This document shows, piece after piece, positions 1-5,689 of a stretch of 17,240 nucleotides of DNA (position 1 is its first letter; each line of letters begins with the position of its first letter). The notes beneath the pieces are model-generated. The model saw nothing but the letters and a program-made list of their open reading frames with translations. It was not told where the DNA came from and made no database searches. Both the position numbers and the translations under genes were made by a program. Source of the DNA: an uncultured Methylococcaceae bacterium (GTDB taxonomy: Bacteria > Pseudomonadota > Gammaproteobacteria > Methylococcales > Methylococcaceae). The stretch covers positions 1 through 17,240 of the forward strand of contig CAIVXW010000234.1 in the NCBI GenBank assembly GCA_903910005.1, in the 5' to 3' direction.

Positions 1-412
1 ACCGGCCCGGTGGATGTGTACCATCAACTGTCTGGTGGCGTACCAGGAATCCATCAGAACGGTTCGGAACGGCAGTTTTTTGCTGGCACTGACAGCGTCA
101 AACATGTCCCGCACATGATCGAGTTTGGTTTTTTGGTCGCCGTCAGGGTCATCAATACGCCAATCAATGATCCAGTATTCATTGGTATCCTGTGACATAC
201 AGGCAATTCACCACACCGATGCCTTTCACTAGACCCTGCTCGTTGCCGCCATACTGTCGACGCACCCACTCTATCCTGGAAGAATGGTGCTTCTCCAGGA
301 CGGTATCATCGAAAATCAGGCAGGCGTTATCACTGCGGCAGACCACAGGACTGACGGACTGCCAAACATCAGGAAACGATTTATGGCATCGTGCGAAACG
401 CTAAACGTCCAT
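1..412 (-). pseudogene. IS4/IS701-type DDE transposase remnant, two frameshifts, cut by window edge
   Basis: Read on the minus strand in three frames, this stretch gives one continuous transposase-like sequence. The first block contains SVSHDAINRFL (about 370-405). The second contains IFDDTVLEKHHS and QYGGNEQGLVKGIGVVNCLY (about 190-365). The third contains YWIIDWRIDDPDGDQKTKLD and VLMDSWYATRQL (1 to about 190). The Asp in FDDT and the Asp in MDSWYA match the first two acidic residues expected in IS4/IS701-like DDE transposases; the third would lie beyond the left edge. Frame changes are needed near 365-378 and 183-193, so the gene is broken unless the sequence has errors. The first 40 or so residues usual in this family are missing, and the sequence runs straight into an unrelated ORF at about 408. 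The domain reading is direct; the exact IS family is inferred. Confidence 0.8.
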
Positions 413-910
413 GCTTTGCATTTGATCCTCGGAACCTTCATGTGCTTCCTTCTCTTTACTCGCCTCCTTGCGAATCTTGCGAAGTCCATTCATATAAGAA
501 GCTAATTGCCTGGTAACTGAGCTTTTGGATCGATCTTCAATGACTGATCTGGGAAAGGAGCCGATACATTCCCATTCACCTTCTTCATTTTTCTTGAAAA
601 AGGTAATACCTTCTTCCTCTACTTTGAGTTTTAGCTCATTTCCCATCAATATTTTGCTGGGTGGGATTTTTAACTTTATTCGTCCAAAATAGTAAAGTCG
701 ACGAGGGTTTAGCTGATATCGCCAATAAATGTAGCGACCAATTGGGATGACTGATTGCCAGTTAAAACCGATCTCATAATCAGCATAACTGATGACAAGC
801 CCTTGAGGACTCAGGTGAAATGAAAGACCATTATACTCAATGGTCATTAACGTATAGTTTCCATCTAGCTGAATATTCATAGTTGTTAAAACTTTAGGTA
901 GATACTCCAT
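401..910 (-). CDS. Hypothetical protein, AT-rich ORF between transposase remnants
   Basis: I do not recognise this protein. The open frame continues upstream into the IS66 remnant (to an ATG at 1411), but the part encoded below about 945 is visibly AT-richer and unlike a transposase, so the independent gene probably starts at the ATG at 910 (169 residues) or the ATG at 880 (MNIQLDG). Neither start has a convincing Shine-Dalgarno sequence: GCGGGA abuts the ATG at 910. The protein is rich in aromatic and basic residues, with a beta-strand-like middle (GRYIYWRYQLNPRRLYYFG, GITFFKKNEEGEWECIGSF), then a charged, probably helical tail ending KEKEAHEGSEDQMQSMDV. No signal peptide or membrane segment is visible. 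It could be a cargo gene carried by the mobile DNA, a fragment of a larger gene, or a fortuitous frame. The reading frame is certain; its being a functional gene is not. Confidence 0.4.
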   Translation of the reverse strand: MEYLPKVLTTMNIQLDGNYTLMTIEYNGLSFHLSPQGLVISYADYEIGFNWQSVIPIGRYIYWRYQLNPRRLYYFGRIKLKIPPSKILMGNELKLKVEEEGITFFKKNEEGEWECIGSFPRSVIEDRSKSSVTRQLASYMNGLRKIRKEASKEKEAHEGSEDQMQSMDV

Positions 911-979
911 TCCCGCCCGAAAATCGTTATTTTTTATCCACGGGCAGGGTGTAGATGTGGTGCAGGAGGTTGCCAACCT

Positions 980-1515
980 GTAAAGTACCTCATCCTTTTG
1001 TTTCCAGGGGCTTTCATCGATGTGCAGCACCCCATCGGTGAGCAGCGGAGGGTGGGGCGAGACGGATGGCTGTGGCTCGGTGAGGGAACTCGCCTCAACT
1101 TCCTTGTGAACCGTCTCGCCAGCACCGGGTTCTGTGGTTTCCGCGTCGGCAGCGGGTTCGCCTTCGGTGATCAGGGCGTTTGCCTGACTCTCGTGACGCC
1201 TGAGTACGTCATCCATGAGGTCTTCAACGAGTTTGTCTTCCAGCGGCACTGCCGCCACGGCGGCTTCCTGGATGCACTGCCACAGTACGCCGATGCTCAG
1301 GGGGATTCCCATGACTTCACGCAGGAATTCTTGCATCTTCGGGTACGAATGCCGCCACCGTGTGTGAAGGTGTACCACGAGTGACGCAACAACGGCCCAA
1401 TTAGACGCCATTCGCTGACTTCAATGCCTGGATAGAGTGGGTCGTTGTGACGACAGGGTGTTGCACGAGTGATGTGACCACAGGTGCATTCGCTGTCATA
1501 GAGGCAGGTTCGCGT
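980..1515 (-). pseudogene. IS66-family transposase (TnpC-like), N-terminal fragment with frameshift
   Basis: In one minus-strand frame, about 1400-1515 reads CLYDSECTCGHITRA and later DPLYPGIEVSEWRLIGP, which is the Cys-containing zinc-binding start of IS66-type transposases. Near 1390-1402 the frame changes, and the next frame continues VVASLVVHLHTRWRHSYPKM, EFLREVMGIPLSIGVLWQ and AAVAAVPLEDKLVEDLM. After an Ala/Glu-rich linker comes LHIDESPWKQKDEVLY, whose Asp corresponds to the first residue of the IS66 DDE triad. Similarity stops after that motif at about 980; the rest of the catalytic core is absent and foreign AT-rich sequence follows. The element is therefore both frameshifted and truncated. 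The downstream frame remains open through the junction, giving a 336-residue chimeric ORF (1411 to 401) that I do not regard as one natural protein. Confidence 0.82.
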
Positions 1516-1539
1516 GCCATGTACGCTTATTCCGGGCGA

Positions 1540-1602
1540 GTCCGGCGTTCCATATCGGACATCTACAGTGTCGTAGGCCGTGTAAGCCCTATGTCCGGTG
1601 TT
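1540..1602. repeat. Short repeats upstream of the IS66 remnant, possible element end
   Basis: CGGACAT at 1556-1562 is inverted as ATGTCCG at 1591-1597. GTCCGGCGTT (1540-1549) recurs as GTCCGGTGTT (1593-1602) with 9 of 10 bases identical. They lie just outside the 5' end of the IS66 remnant, where a terminal inverted repeat would be expected. No matching right end or target duplication is visible, so the assignment to an element end is inference. Together with the hairpin entry this accounts for 1516-1668, where I see no gene. Confidence 0.25.
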
Positions 1603-1614
1603 TTGGTCAAACTC

Positions 1615-1642
1615 AAGCCCGCATGCGGCGCAGCATGGGCTT
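1615..1642 (-). terminator. Hairpin downstream of mnmE, possible terminator
   Basis: The plus strand reads AAGCC-CG-CATGC, a GGCGCA loop, then GCATG-GGCTT. This gives a 10-bp stem interrupted by a 2-nt bulge. It lies 27 bases past the mnmE stop codon, in the right place to end the rpmH-mnmE transcript. Read leftward it is followed only by GAGTTTGACC, a poor U tract, so intrinsic termination may be weak or the hairpin may instead stabilise the mRNA end. Confidence 0.4.
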
Positions 1643-1668
1643 TGTACTTTGCCCCCTGATTACCGTCC

Positions 1669-3075
1669 CTATTTGCCGATGCAAAACTGGCTGAATATCT
1701 GATCGAGCAGGTCTTCGGGGGTAAAACTGCCGGTGATTTCCGCCAGGGCGTTCTGGGCCAGGCGTAGTTCTTCCGCCAGTAGTTCGGTGGTTCGGGTGGT
1801 CAGGTGGGATTGTGCCGCAGTCAGATGGTGAGCGGTTCGTTCCAGGGCGTCCAGGTGGCGTGTGCGGGCGAGGTAGACCCCTTGTGCGTCTGCCTGATAC
1901 CCCATGACCTGCTTCAGGTGGGTACGCAGCAGGTCCAGGCCTTCACCGGTTTTGACCGAAAGGGCTATCTCAACCCCGCCTTCGGTTGTGCGGAGTGCCG
2001 ATGGCTGTCCGGTGCGGTCGATTTTGTTGAGCAGGCGGGTGACGGGAATGTGGGGCGGGAAGGGTTCGGTGAGGTCGTCCGCGCTGGCCGGGTTGTCTAT
2101 ATCCATCATCCAGAGGATTCGGTCTGCCTGTCCGATTTCAGTCCACGCCCGGCGGATGCCTTCCTGTTCGACCCGGTCGTGGCTGTGGCGGATGCCGGCC
2201 GTATCAATGATATGCAGCGGCATGCCGTCAATCTGGATGTATTCGCGCAAGGGGTCGCGGGTGGTGCCGGCCGTGTCGGTGACGATGGCGGTTTCACGCC
2301 CGGACAGGCGGTTGATGAGGCTGGATTTGCCGACGTTGGGACAACCGGCAATGACCACGCTCATGCCTTCCCGTAACAGACAGCCCTGGCGGGCAGCGTG
2401 GCGGATGCTGGTCAGGGTGTGTATCAGTGCCGTTAATTGTCGGGCGATACCGCCCTGTTCGAGAAAATCAATCTCCTCATCAACAAAATCAATGGAGGAT
2501 TCGACGTAGAGGCGCAGGTGGGTGAGTTGTTGCAGCAGGGTATCAATCTGTCGGGAAAAGTCTCCCTGAAGTGACCGCCCGGCGGAGCGGACGGCCTGCT
2601 CGCTGCTGCTGTTGATGAGATCGGCGACGGCTTCAGCCTGGGCCAGGTCCATACGGCCATTGAGAAAGGCCCGCTCGGTGAATTCGCCGGGGCGGGCCAG
2701 GCGGACGCCGCATTCCAGTATCCGCCGCAGCAGCATGTCCAGTAATACGGTATTGCCGTGGGCGTGTAGTTCGAGGACATCTTCACCGGTGTAGGAGTGG
2801 GGTGCCCGGAAATACAGGGCAATGCCCTGATCCAGCCGACTGCCGTCCGCCGTCAGAAACGGACGGTAGTGGGCAAAGCGGGGGGTGAGCGACTGCCCCA
2901 GAAGCGGGAGCATGAGACGGGGGATGTCAGGCCCGGAAATGCGGATGACACCCACGCCACCCTGACCTGGCGGGGTGGCAATGGCGGCGATGGTGTCAGT
3001 TGCAGCGTTTGGGGGTTCGCCCTGACTCAGGCCTTGGCCGGAGCGGCTCCCTCGACCTGACGGGTGATGACCCAT
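1669..3075 (-). CDS. mnmE: tRNA uridine-5-carboxymethylaminomethyl modification GTPase MnmE
   Basis: MnmE works with MnmG to install the (carboxymethyl)aminomethyl group at C5 of wobble uridine 34 in certain tRNAs, using a folate donor and GTP hydrolysis; it is cytoplasmic. Residue numbers count from the ATG at 3075. The N-terminal folate-binding domain starts around TDTIAAIATPPGQGGVGVIR (26-45). The inserted G domain carries G1 GCPNVGKS (244-251), GTTRD (270-274), G3 DTAG (291-294), G4 NKID (350-353) and G5-like SVKTG (373-377). The C-terminus ends in the family's conserved CIGK with its Cys (465-468). At 468 residues it is slightly longer than the E. coli protein (454), because the only standard start codon available is 49 nt inside yidC. 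The first 24 or so residues (MGHHPSGRGS...) look non-conserved, and there is no ATG, GTG or TTG close to TDTIAAIA. It is the last gene of the rpmH-mnmE block. Confidence 0.96.
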   Translation of the reverse strand: MGHHPSGRGSRSGQGLSQGEPPNAATDTIAAIATPPGQGGVGVIRISGPDIPRLMLPLLGQSLTPRFAHYRPFLTADGSRLDQGIALYFRAPHSYTGEDVLELHAHGNTVLLDMLLRRILECGVRLARPGEFTERAFLNGRMDLAQAEAVADLINSSSEQAVRSAGRSLQGDFSRQIDTLLQQLTHLRLYVESSIDFVDEEIDFLEQGGIARQLTALIHTLTSIRHAARQGCLLREGMSVVIAGCPNVGKSSLINRLSGRETAIVTDTAGTTRDPLREYIQIDGMPLHIIDTAGIRHSHDRVEQEGIRRAWTEIGQADRILWMMDIDNPASADDLTEPFPPHIPVTRLLNKIDRTGQPSALRTTEGGVEIALSVKTGEGLDLLRTHLKQVMGYQADAQGVYLARTRHLDALERTAHHLTAAQSHLTTRTTELLAEELRLAQNALAEITGSFTPEDLLDQIFSQFCIGK

Positions 3076-4676
3076 TGTTGCAGTATGGACAGGAGGTTAT
3101 TGACGACCCAGTACAGTACCAGTCCGGACGGGAAGAAGGCAAAGAAACCGGTGAATATCACCGGGAAGAATTGCATCACCTTGGCCTGCATCGGATCCGA
3201 GGGAGGCGGACTGAGTTTTTGCTGGAAGTACATGGATATGCCCATGACGACAGGCAATACGAAGTAGGGATCCTGTGAGGACAGGTCATTCAGCCAGAAG
3301 ATAAAGGGAGCCTGGCGCATTTCCACGGTTTCGATCAATACCCAGTAAAGGGCGATGAATACCGGTATCTGTACCAGAATGGGCAGGCAGCCTCCCAGCG
3401 GATTGGCCTTTTCCTCGCGATAAAGTTCCATCATCGCCATGTTGAGTTTTTGTTTGTCGTTACCGTATTTTTCCTTCAGTGCCTGCATCTTGGGCTGTAA
3501 TTTGCGCATGCCGGCCATGGAGCGGTAACTGGCCTCGGACAGTTTGAAAAACAGGGCTTTCAGGGTGATGGTAACGAATACGATAGCCCAACCCCAGTTA
3601 TCGAACAGTTTATGGAACTGTTCCAGCAACCAGAAAATGGGTTTGGCGGCGATGGTCAGCGACCCATAGTCGACGGTCAGTTCCAGTCCGGGAGCGGTTT
3701 GTTCGAGTACCCGCTGCAATTTGGGGCCGGCAAACAGATCCGCCGTAAAGGTTTTTTCTTCACCCCGGGCTACTTCGGTCGGCAGCGAGTAGGCTCCAAT
3801 GACGTAGTATTGGTCAGCCAGGGCTTTGGTATAAAAGTTATGTTCCTCATCGGCGTGCGGTATCCAGGCCGCCAGGAAATAATGCTGGATCATGGCGGCC
3901 CAGCCTTGTCTGGACAATCTGTCCTTGTTGTCAGCCATGTCCTTGAATTCTACCTTTTGGTAGTTGTCCTCGGCGGTATAAATCACCCCGCCGGTGTACG
4001 TGCGAATGGTGGCACTCTTGTTTTTGTCGCCCGGATCCTTACGTTGCAGTTGCATGTATTGACGTCCCTTCCAGGAGGCTGCCGAGTGGTTTTCCACTTT
4101 TTGCTCCAGCCCGATCCGGTAGTCGCCCCGGTTGAGTATGTAGGTTTTGGTAACCCGAACCCCATCCGGACTGACCCAGGTCAGCGGGATACGCAGGGTT
4201 TTTTCGCCCTCGGCCAGTTGGTAGTCGGTGTTGGCGGCCTGCCAGAGGGTGTGATGGTTAGGCGATGAGCGGTCATCGCCCAGAAAACCGCTCTGGGCCA
4301 CGAAGTAGTTTTCCCGGTCACCGGCCAGAAGATGGACGGGTTGATCCGGGTGATCCTTGCTGGTGGGGTAGTTCAGAAGTTCAAGTGAAACCACGTCGCC
4401 CCCGCGAGTATCCAGTTCCAGTCTGACCACGTCGGTCATGACCCGGATGAGCGGGTGCGGGGCGGATGCACCGGCTTTGGTGGCTGACAATTCGGTGACA
4501 TTGCCCGCTGAGGCGGGTACATCGCCGCCTGTGGTGACGTCAGTCGGAACCACCAGATCTCCCCCGTTTGCGGCAGTTTGTTGCGGTTTGGGACCGTAGT
4601 CCACCTGCCACTGTTGCCACAACATGATGCCAAAGAACACCAAGAATACGAATAGTATGAACCTTACATTATCCAT
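3027..4676 (-). CDS. yidC: Membrane protein insertase YidC
   Basis: YidC inserts and folds inner-membrane proteins, alone or with SecYEG. I chose the ATG at 4676, giving 549 residues, because MDNVRFILFVFLVFFGIML is the typical start: a short N-terminus then the first membrane segment. A longer frame to 4721 would overlap yidD further and add 15 atypical residues. The large periplasmic domain spans roughly residues 40-345. The conserved core follows from about 358: the membrane segment around IVFVTITLKALFF, the cytoplasmic hairpin SMAGMRKLQPKMQALKEKYG, then NPLGGCLPILVQIPVFIALY, PYFVLPVVMGISMYF and FPSGLVLYWVVNNLLSILQQ. K373 occupies the position of the hydrophilic-groove arginine of E. coli YidC; lysine is a common substitute. 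The start overlaps the end of yidD by 8 nt and the end overlaps mnmE by up to 49 nt, so the genes are cotranscribed and probably translationally coupled. Confidence 0.97.
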   Translation of the reverse strand: MDNVRFILFVFLVFFGIMLWQQWQVDYGPKPQQTAANGGDLVVPTDVTTGGDVPASAGNVTELSATKAGASAPHPLIRVMTDVVRLELDTRGGDVVSLELLNYPTSKDHPDQPVHLLAGDRENYFVAQSGFLGDDRSSPNHHTLWQAANTDYQLAEGEKTLRIPLTWVSPDGVRVTKTYILNRGDYRIGLEQKVENHSAASWKGRQYMQLQRKDPGDKNKSATIRTYTGGVIYTAEDNYQKVEFKDMADNKDRLSRQGWAAMIQHYFLAAWIPHADEEHNFYTKALADQYYVIGAYSLPTEVARGEEKTFTADLFAGPKLQRVLEQTAPGLELTVDYGSLTIAAKPIFWLLEQFHKLFDNWGWAIVFVTITLKALFFKLSEASYRSMAGMRKLQPKMQALKEKYGNDKQKLNMAMMELYREEKANPLGGCLPILVQIPVFIALYWVLIETVEMRQAPFIFWLNDLSSQDPYFVLPVVMGISMYFQQKLSPPPSDPMQAKVMQFFPVIFTGFFAFFPSGLVLYWVVNNLLSILQQWVITRQVEGAAPAKA

Positions 4677-4902
4677 GCTTTTTTCCGAGTTTTTCTGGGA
4701 CAGGATCGAAACCACCGGCATGCCATGGATGACATTTCAGTAGTCGTTGGACGGTGAGAAATGAACCCCGCACAGCCCCGAACCGCTCAATGGCTGTCAG
4801 GGCATAACAGGAGCAGGTCGGGTGAAAGCGACAATGCTGACCGACCCACGGACTGATCAGGAAACGGTAGAGCTGGATGAGGGAGATCAGGATGGCTTGC
4901 AT
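4669..4902 (-). CDS. yidD: Membrane protein insertion efficiency factor YidD
   Basis: This 77-residue protein carries the family signature: an amphipathic N-terminus (ILISLIQLYRFLISPWVG), the Cys-rich CRFHPTCSCYA segment (residues 24-34) and HPWHAGGFDPVPEKL near the end. YidD is a small inner-membrane-associated protein that helps YidC-dependent insertion; its exact mechanism is not settled. Its length matches the family. The gene overlaps rnpA by 16 nt at its 5' end and yidC by 8 nt at its 3' end, the usual rnpA-yidD-yidC arrangement. Confidence 0.97.
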   Translation of the reverse strand: MQAILISLIQLYRFLISPWVGQHCRFHPTCSCYALTAIERFGAVRGSFLTVQRLLKCHPWHAGGFDPVPEKLGKKHG

Positions 4903-5258
4903 TGCTTCACCTGGTTTTGCCAGTGTTTCTGCAATGAGTATCTGAGTGCTGCATGACTGGCCTGAATCGCTGGGGTGCGTGCCATCACAATGAAGTCGAG
5001 ACCTTCAAGGCCATGCTGGCCAAGACGAAAACTCTCACGGATGACTCGTTTGATCCGGTTGCGATCAGTCGCCTTACGAATCTGTTTTCGGGAAATCGCA
5101 AGACCCAGCCGGGGCGGGAACCCGCCATTGGCTCGGGCCAGGACGGTCAGGTAGCGGTCTGCCGATTTGGTCGCCTGGTCAAAAACATGCTGGAAATCCC
5201 CCGAATCATTCAGACGCAGTGACCGGGGAAAGCCCAGATGTTTTAGCCTGGCGGTCAA
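4887..5258 (-). CDS. rnpA: Ribonuclease P protein component
   Basis: RnpA is the small basic subunit that helps the RNase P RNA cut 5' leaders from pre-tRNAs. The 123-residue product has the family's features: FPRSLRLNDSGDFQHVF at the start, PRLGLAISRKQIRKATDRNR (49-68) and the RNRIKRVIRESFR helix (66-78), the RNA-binding signature. The start is a TTG at 5258 whose bases overlap the rpmH stop codon (TTGA, 4-nt overlap); no ATG or GTG lies between it and the conserved FPRSLRL. No clear ribosome binding site precedes it, which suggests translation by reinitiation after rpmH and would keep RnpA low relative to L34. Confidence 0.96.
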   Translation of the reverse strand: MTARLKHLGFPRSLRLNDSGDFQHVFDQATKSADRYLTVLARANGGFPPRLGLAISRKQIRKATDRNRIKRVIRESFRLGQHGLEGLDFIVMARTPAIQASHAALRYSLQKHWQNQVKQCKPS

Positions 5259-5389
5259 ACCGTCAGCCGTTTACGACCTTTGGCACGACGTGCATTCAGT
5301 ACATTACGGCCACCACGGGTCGCCATGCGAGCCCTGAAACCATGGGTACGGACACGCTTCAACTTGCTCGGTTGATAGGTTCTTTTCAT
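5255..5389 (-). CDS. rpmH: 50S ribosomal protein L34
   Basis: The minus strand encodes a 44-residue protein beginning MKRTYQPSKLKRVRTHGFRA, with MATRGGRNVLNARRAKGRKR and the ending LTV. This is essentially the consensus L34 sequence and length. L34 is a very basic late-assembling protein of the large ribosomal subunit. It is the first gene of the leftward block, has a strong AGGAGAGG ribosome binding site and a near-consensus promoter upstream, and its stop codon overlaps the TTG start of rnpA. Confidence 0.98.
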   Translation of the reverse strand: MKRTYQPSKLKRVRTHGFRARMATRGGRNVLNARRAKGRKRLTV

Positions 5390-5395
5390 AAGCTG

Positions 5396-5403
5396 CCTCT
5401 CCT
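5396..5403 (-). promoter_or_regulatory. Strong ribosome binding site of rpmH
   Basis: On the minus strand AGGAGAGG stands 6 bases before the rpmH ATG. It is the only near-perfect Shine-Dalgarno sequence I see in the window, in contrast to the SD-poor genes of the dnaA operon. Confidence 0.85.
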
Positions 5404-5433
5404 GATGAGACTTTCAATGCACAAAGGCCGGGC

Positions 5434-5462
5434 ATGATAGTTTAGGGGGTACACCTTGTCAA
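5434..5462 (-). promoter_or_regulatory. Sigma70-type promoter of the rpmH-rnpA-yidD-yidC-mnmE block
   Basis: The minus strand shows a perfect -35 TTGACA (5457-5462) and a -10 TATCAT (5434-5439, one mismatch to TATAAT), separated by exactly 17 bases. Transcription would start about 5425-5430, giving a leader of about 40 nt before the rpmH ATG. Confidence 0.85.
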
Positions 5463-5689
5463 TGATGCGGCGTGTGTGGTTTTGTTGCAGCAATCGGGGG
5501 GGTAAACCGGTTGGCTGCCGAAGGATTGCCTGATGGAAATATGTTCGGCCCCCGTGTATATTTACCGCCTTTGAGGTTGGCGACACTGCCCTTGAGAACG
5601 TACCCGCCTGCTGAGTCAATCACAGGTTCCCGTCGCCTTACTGTCCCTCCTTACGTCCCTGATTGCCCCCCTGAGAAGCCCCCCCTACC

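Larger units (their letters stand above)
5390..5689. other. Divergent intergenic region rpmH-dnaA, no recognisable oriC
   Basis: This 300-base gap holds the leftward rpmH promoter and must hold the dnaA promoter, for which I found no convincing -35/-10 pair. I searched by eye on both strands for TTATNCACA-type DnaA boxes and found none; the nearest, CGTGTATAT (about 5543-5551), has two mismatches. There is no AT-rich unwinding stretch. A perfect palindrome AACCGGTT lies at 5505-5512. GGTAAA (5501-5506) and TTTACC (5551-5556) form a loose inverted repeat. The last bases before dnaA are C-rich (seven consecutive C) with no good Shine-Dalgarno. Confidence 0.6.

Noticed and set aside
934..942. 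TTATCCACG, an 8 of 9 match to a DnaA box
   Set aside because: It is a single isolated site in mobile-element debris at a junction, with no cluster around it, so chance is the simplest explanation.
967..979. Palindrome AGGTTG-C-CAACCT at the IS66 junction
   Set aside because: It is a short perfect inverted repeat but has no partner copy or element end; it may be chance.
1447..1659. 70-residue plus-strand open frame between the IS66 remnant and mnmE
   Set aside because: It overlaps the minus-strand IS66 N-terminus and the hairpin, has no ribosome binding site and no recognisable motif.
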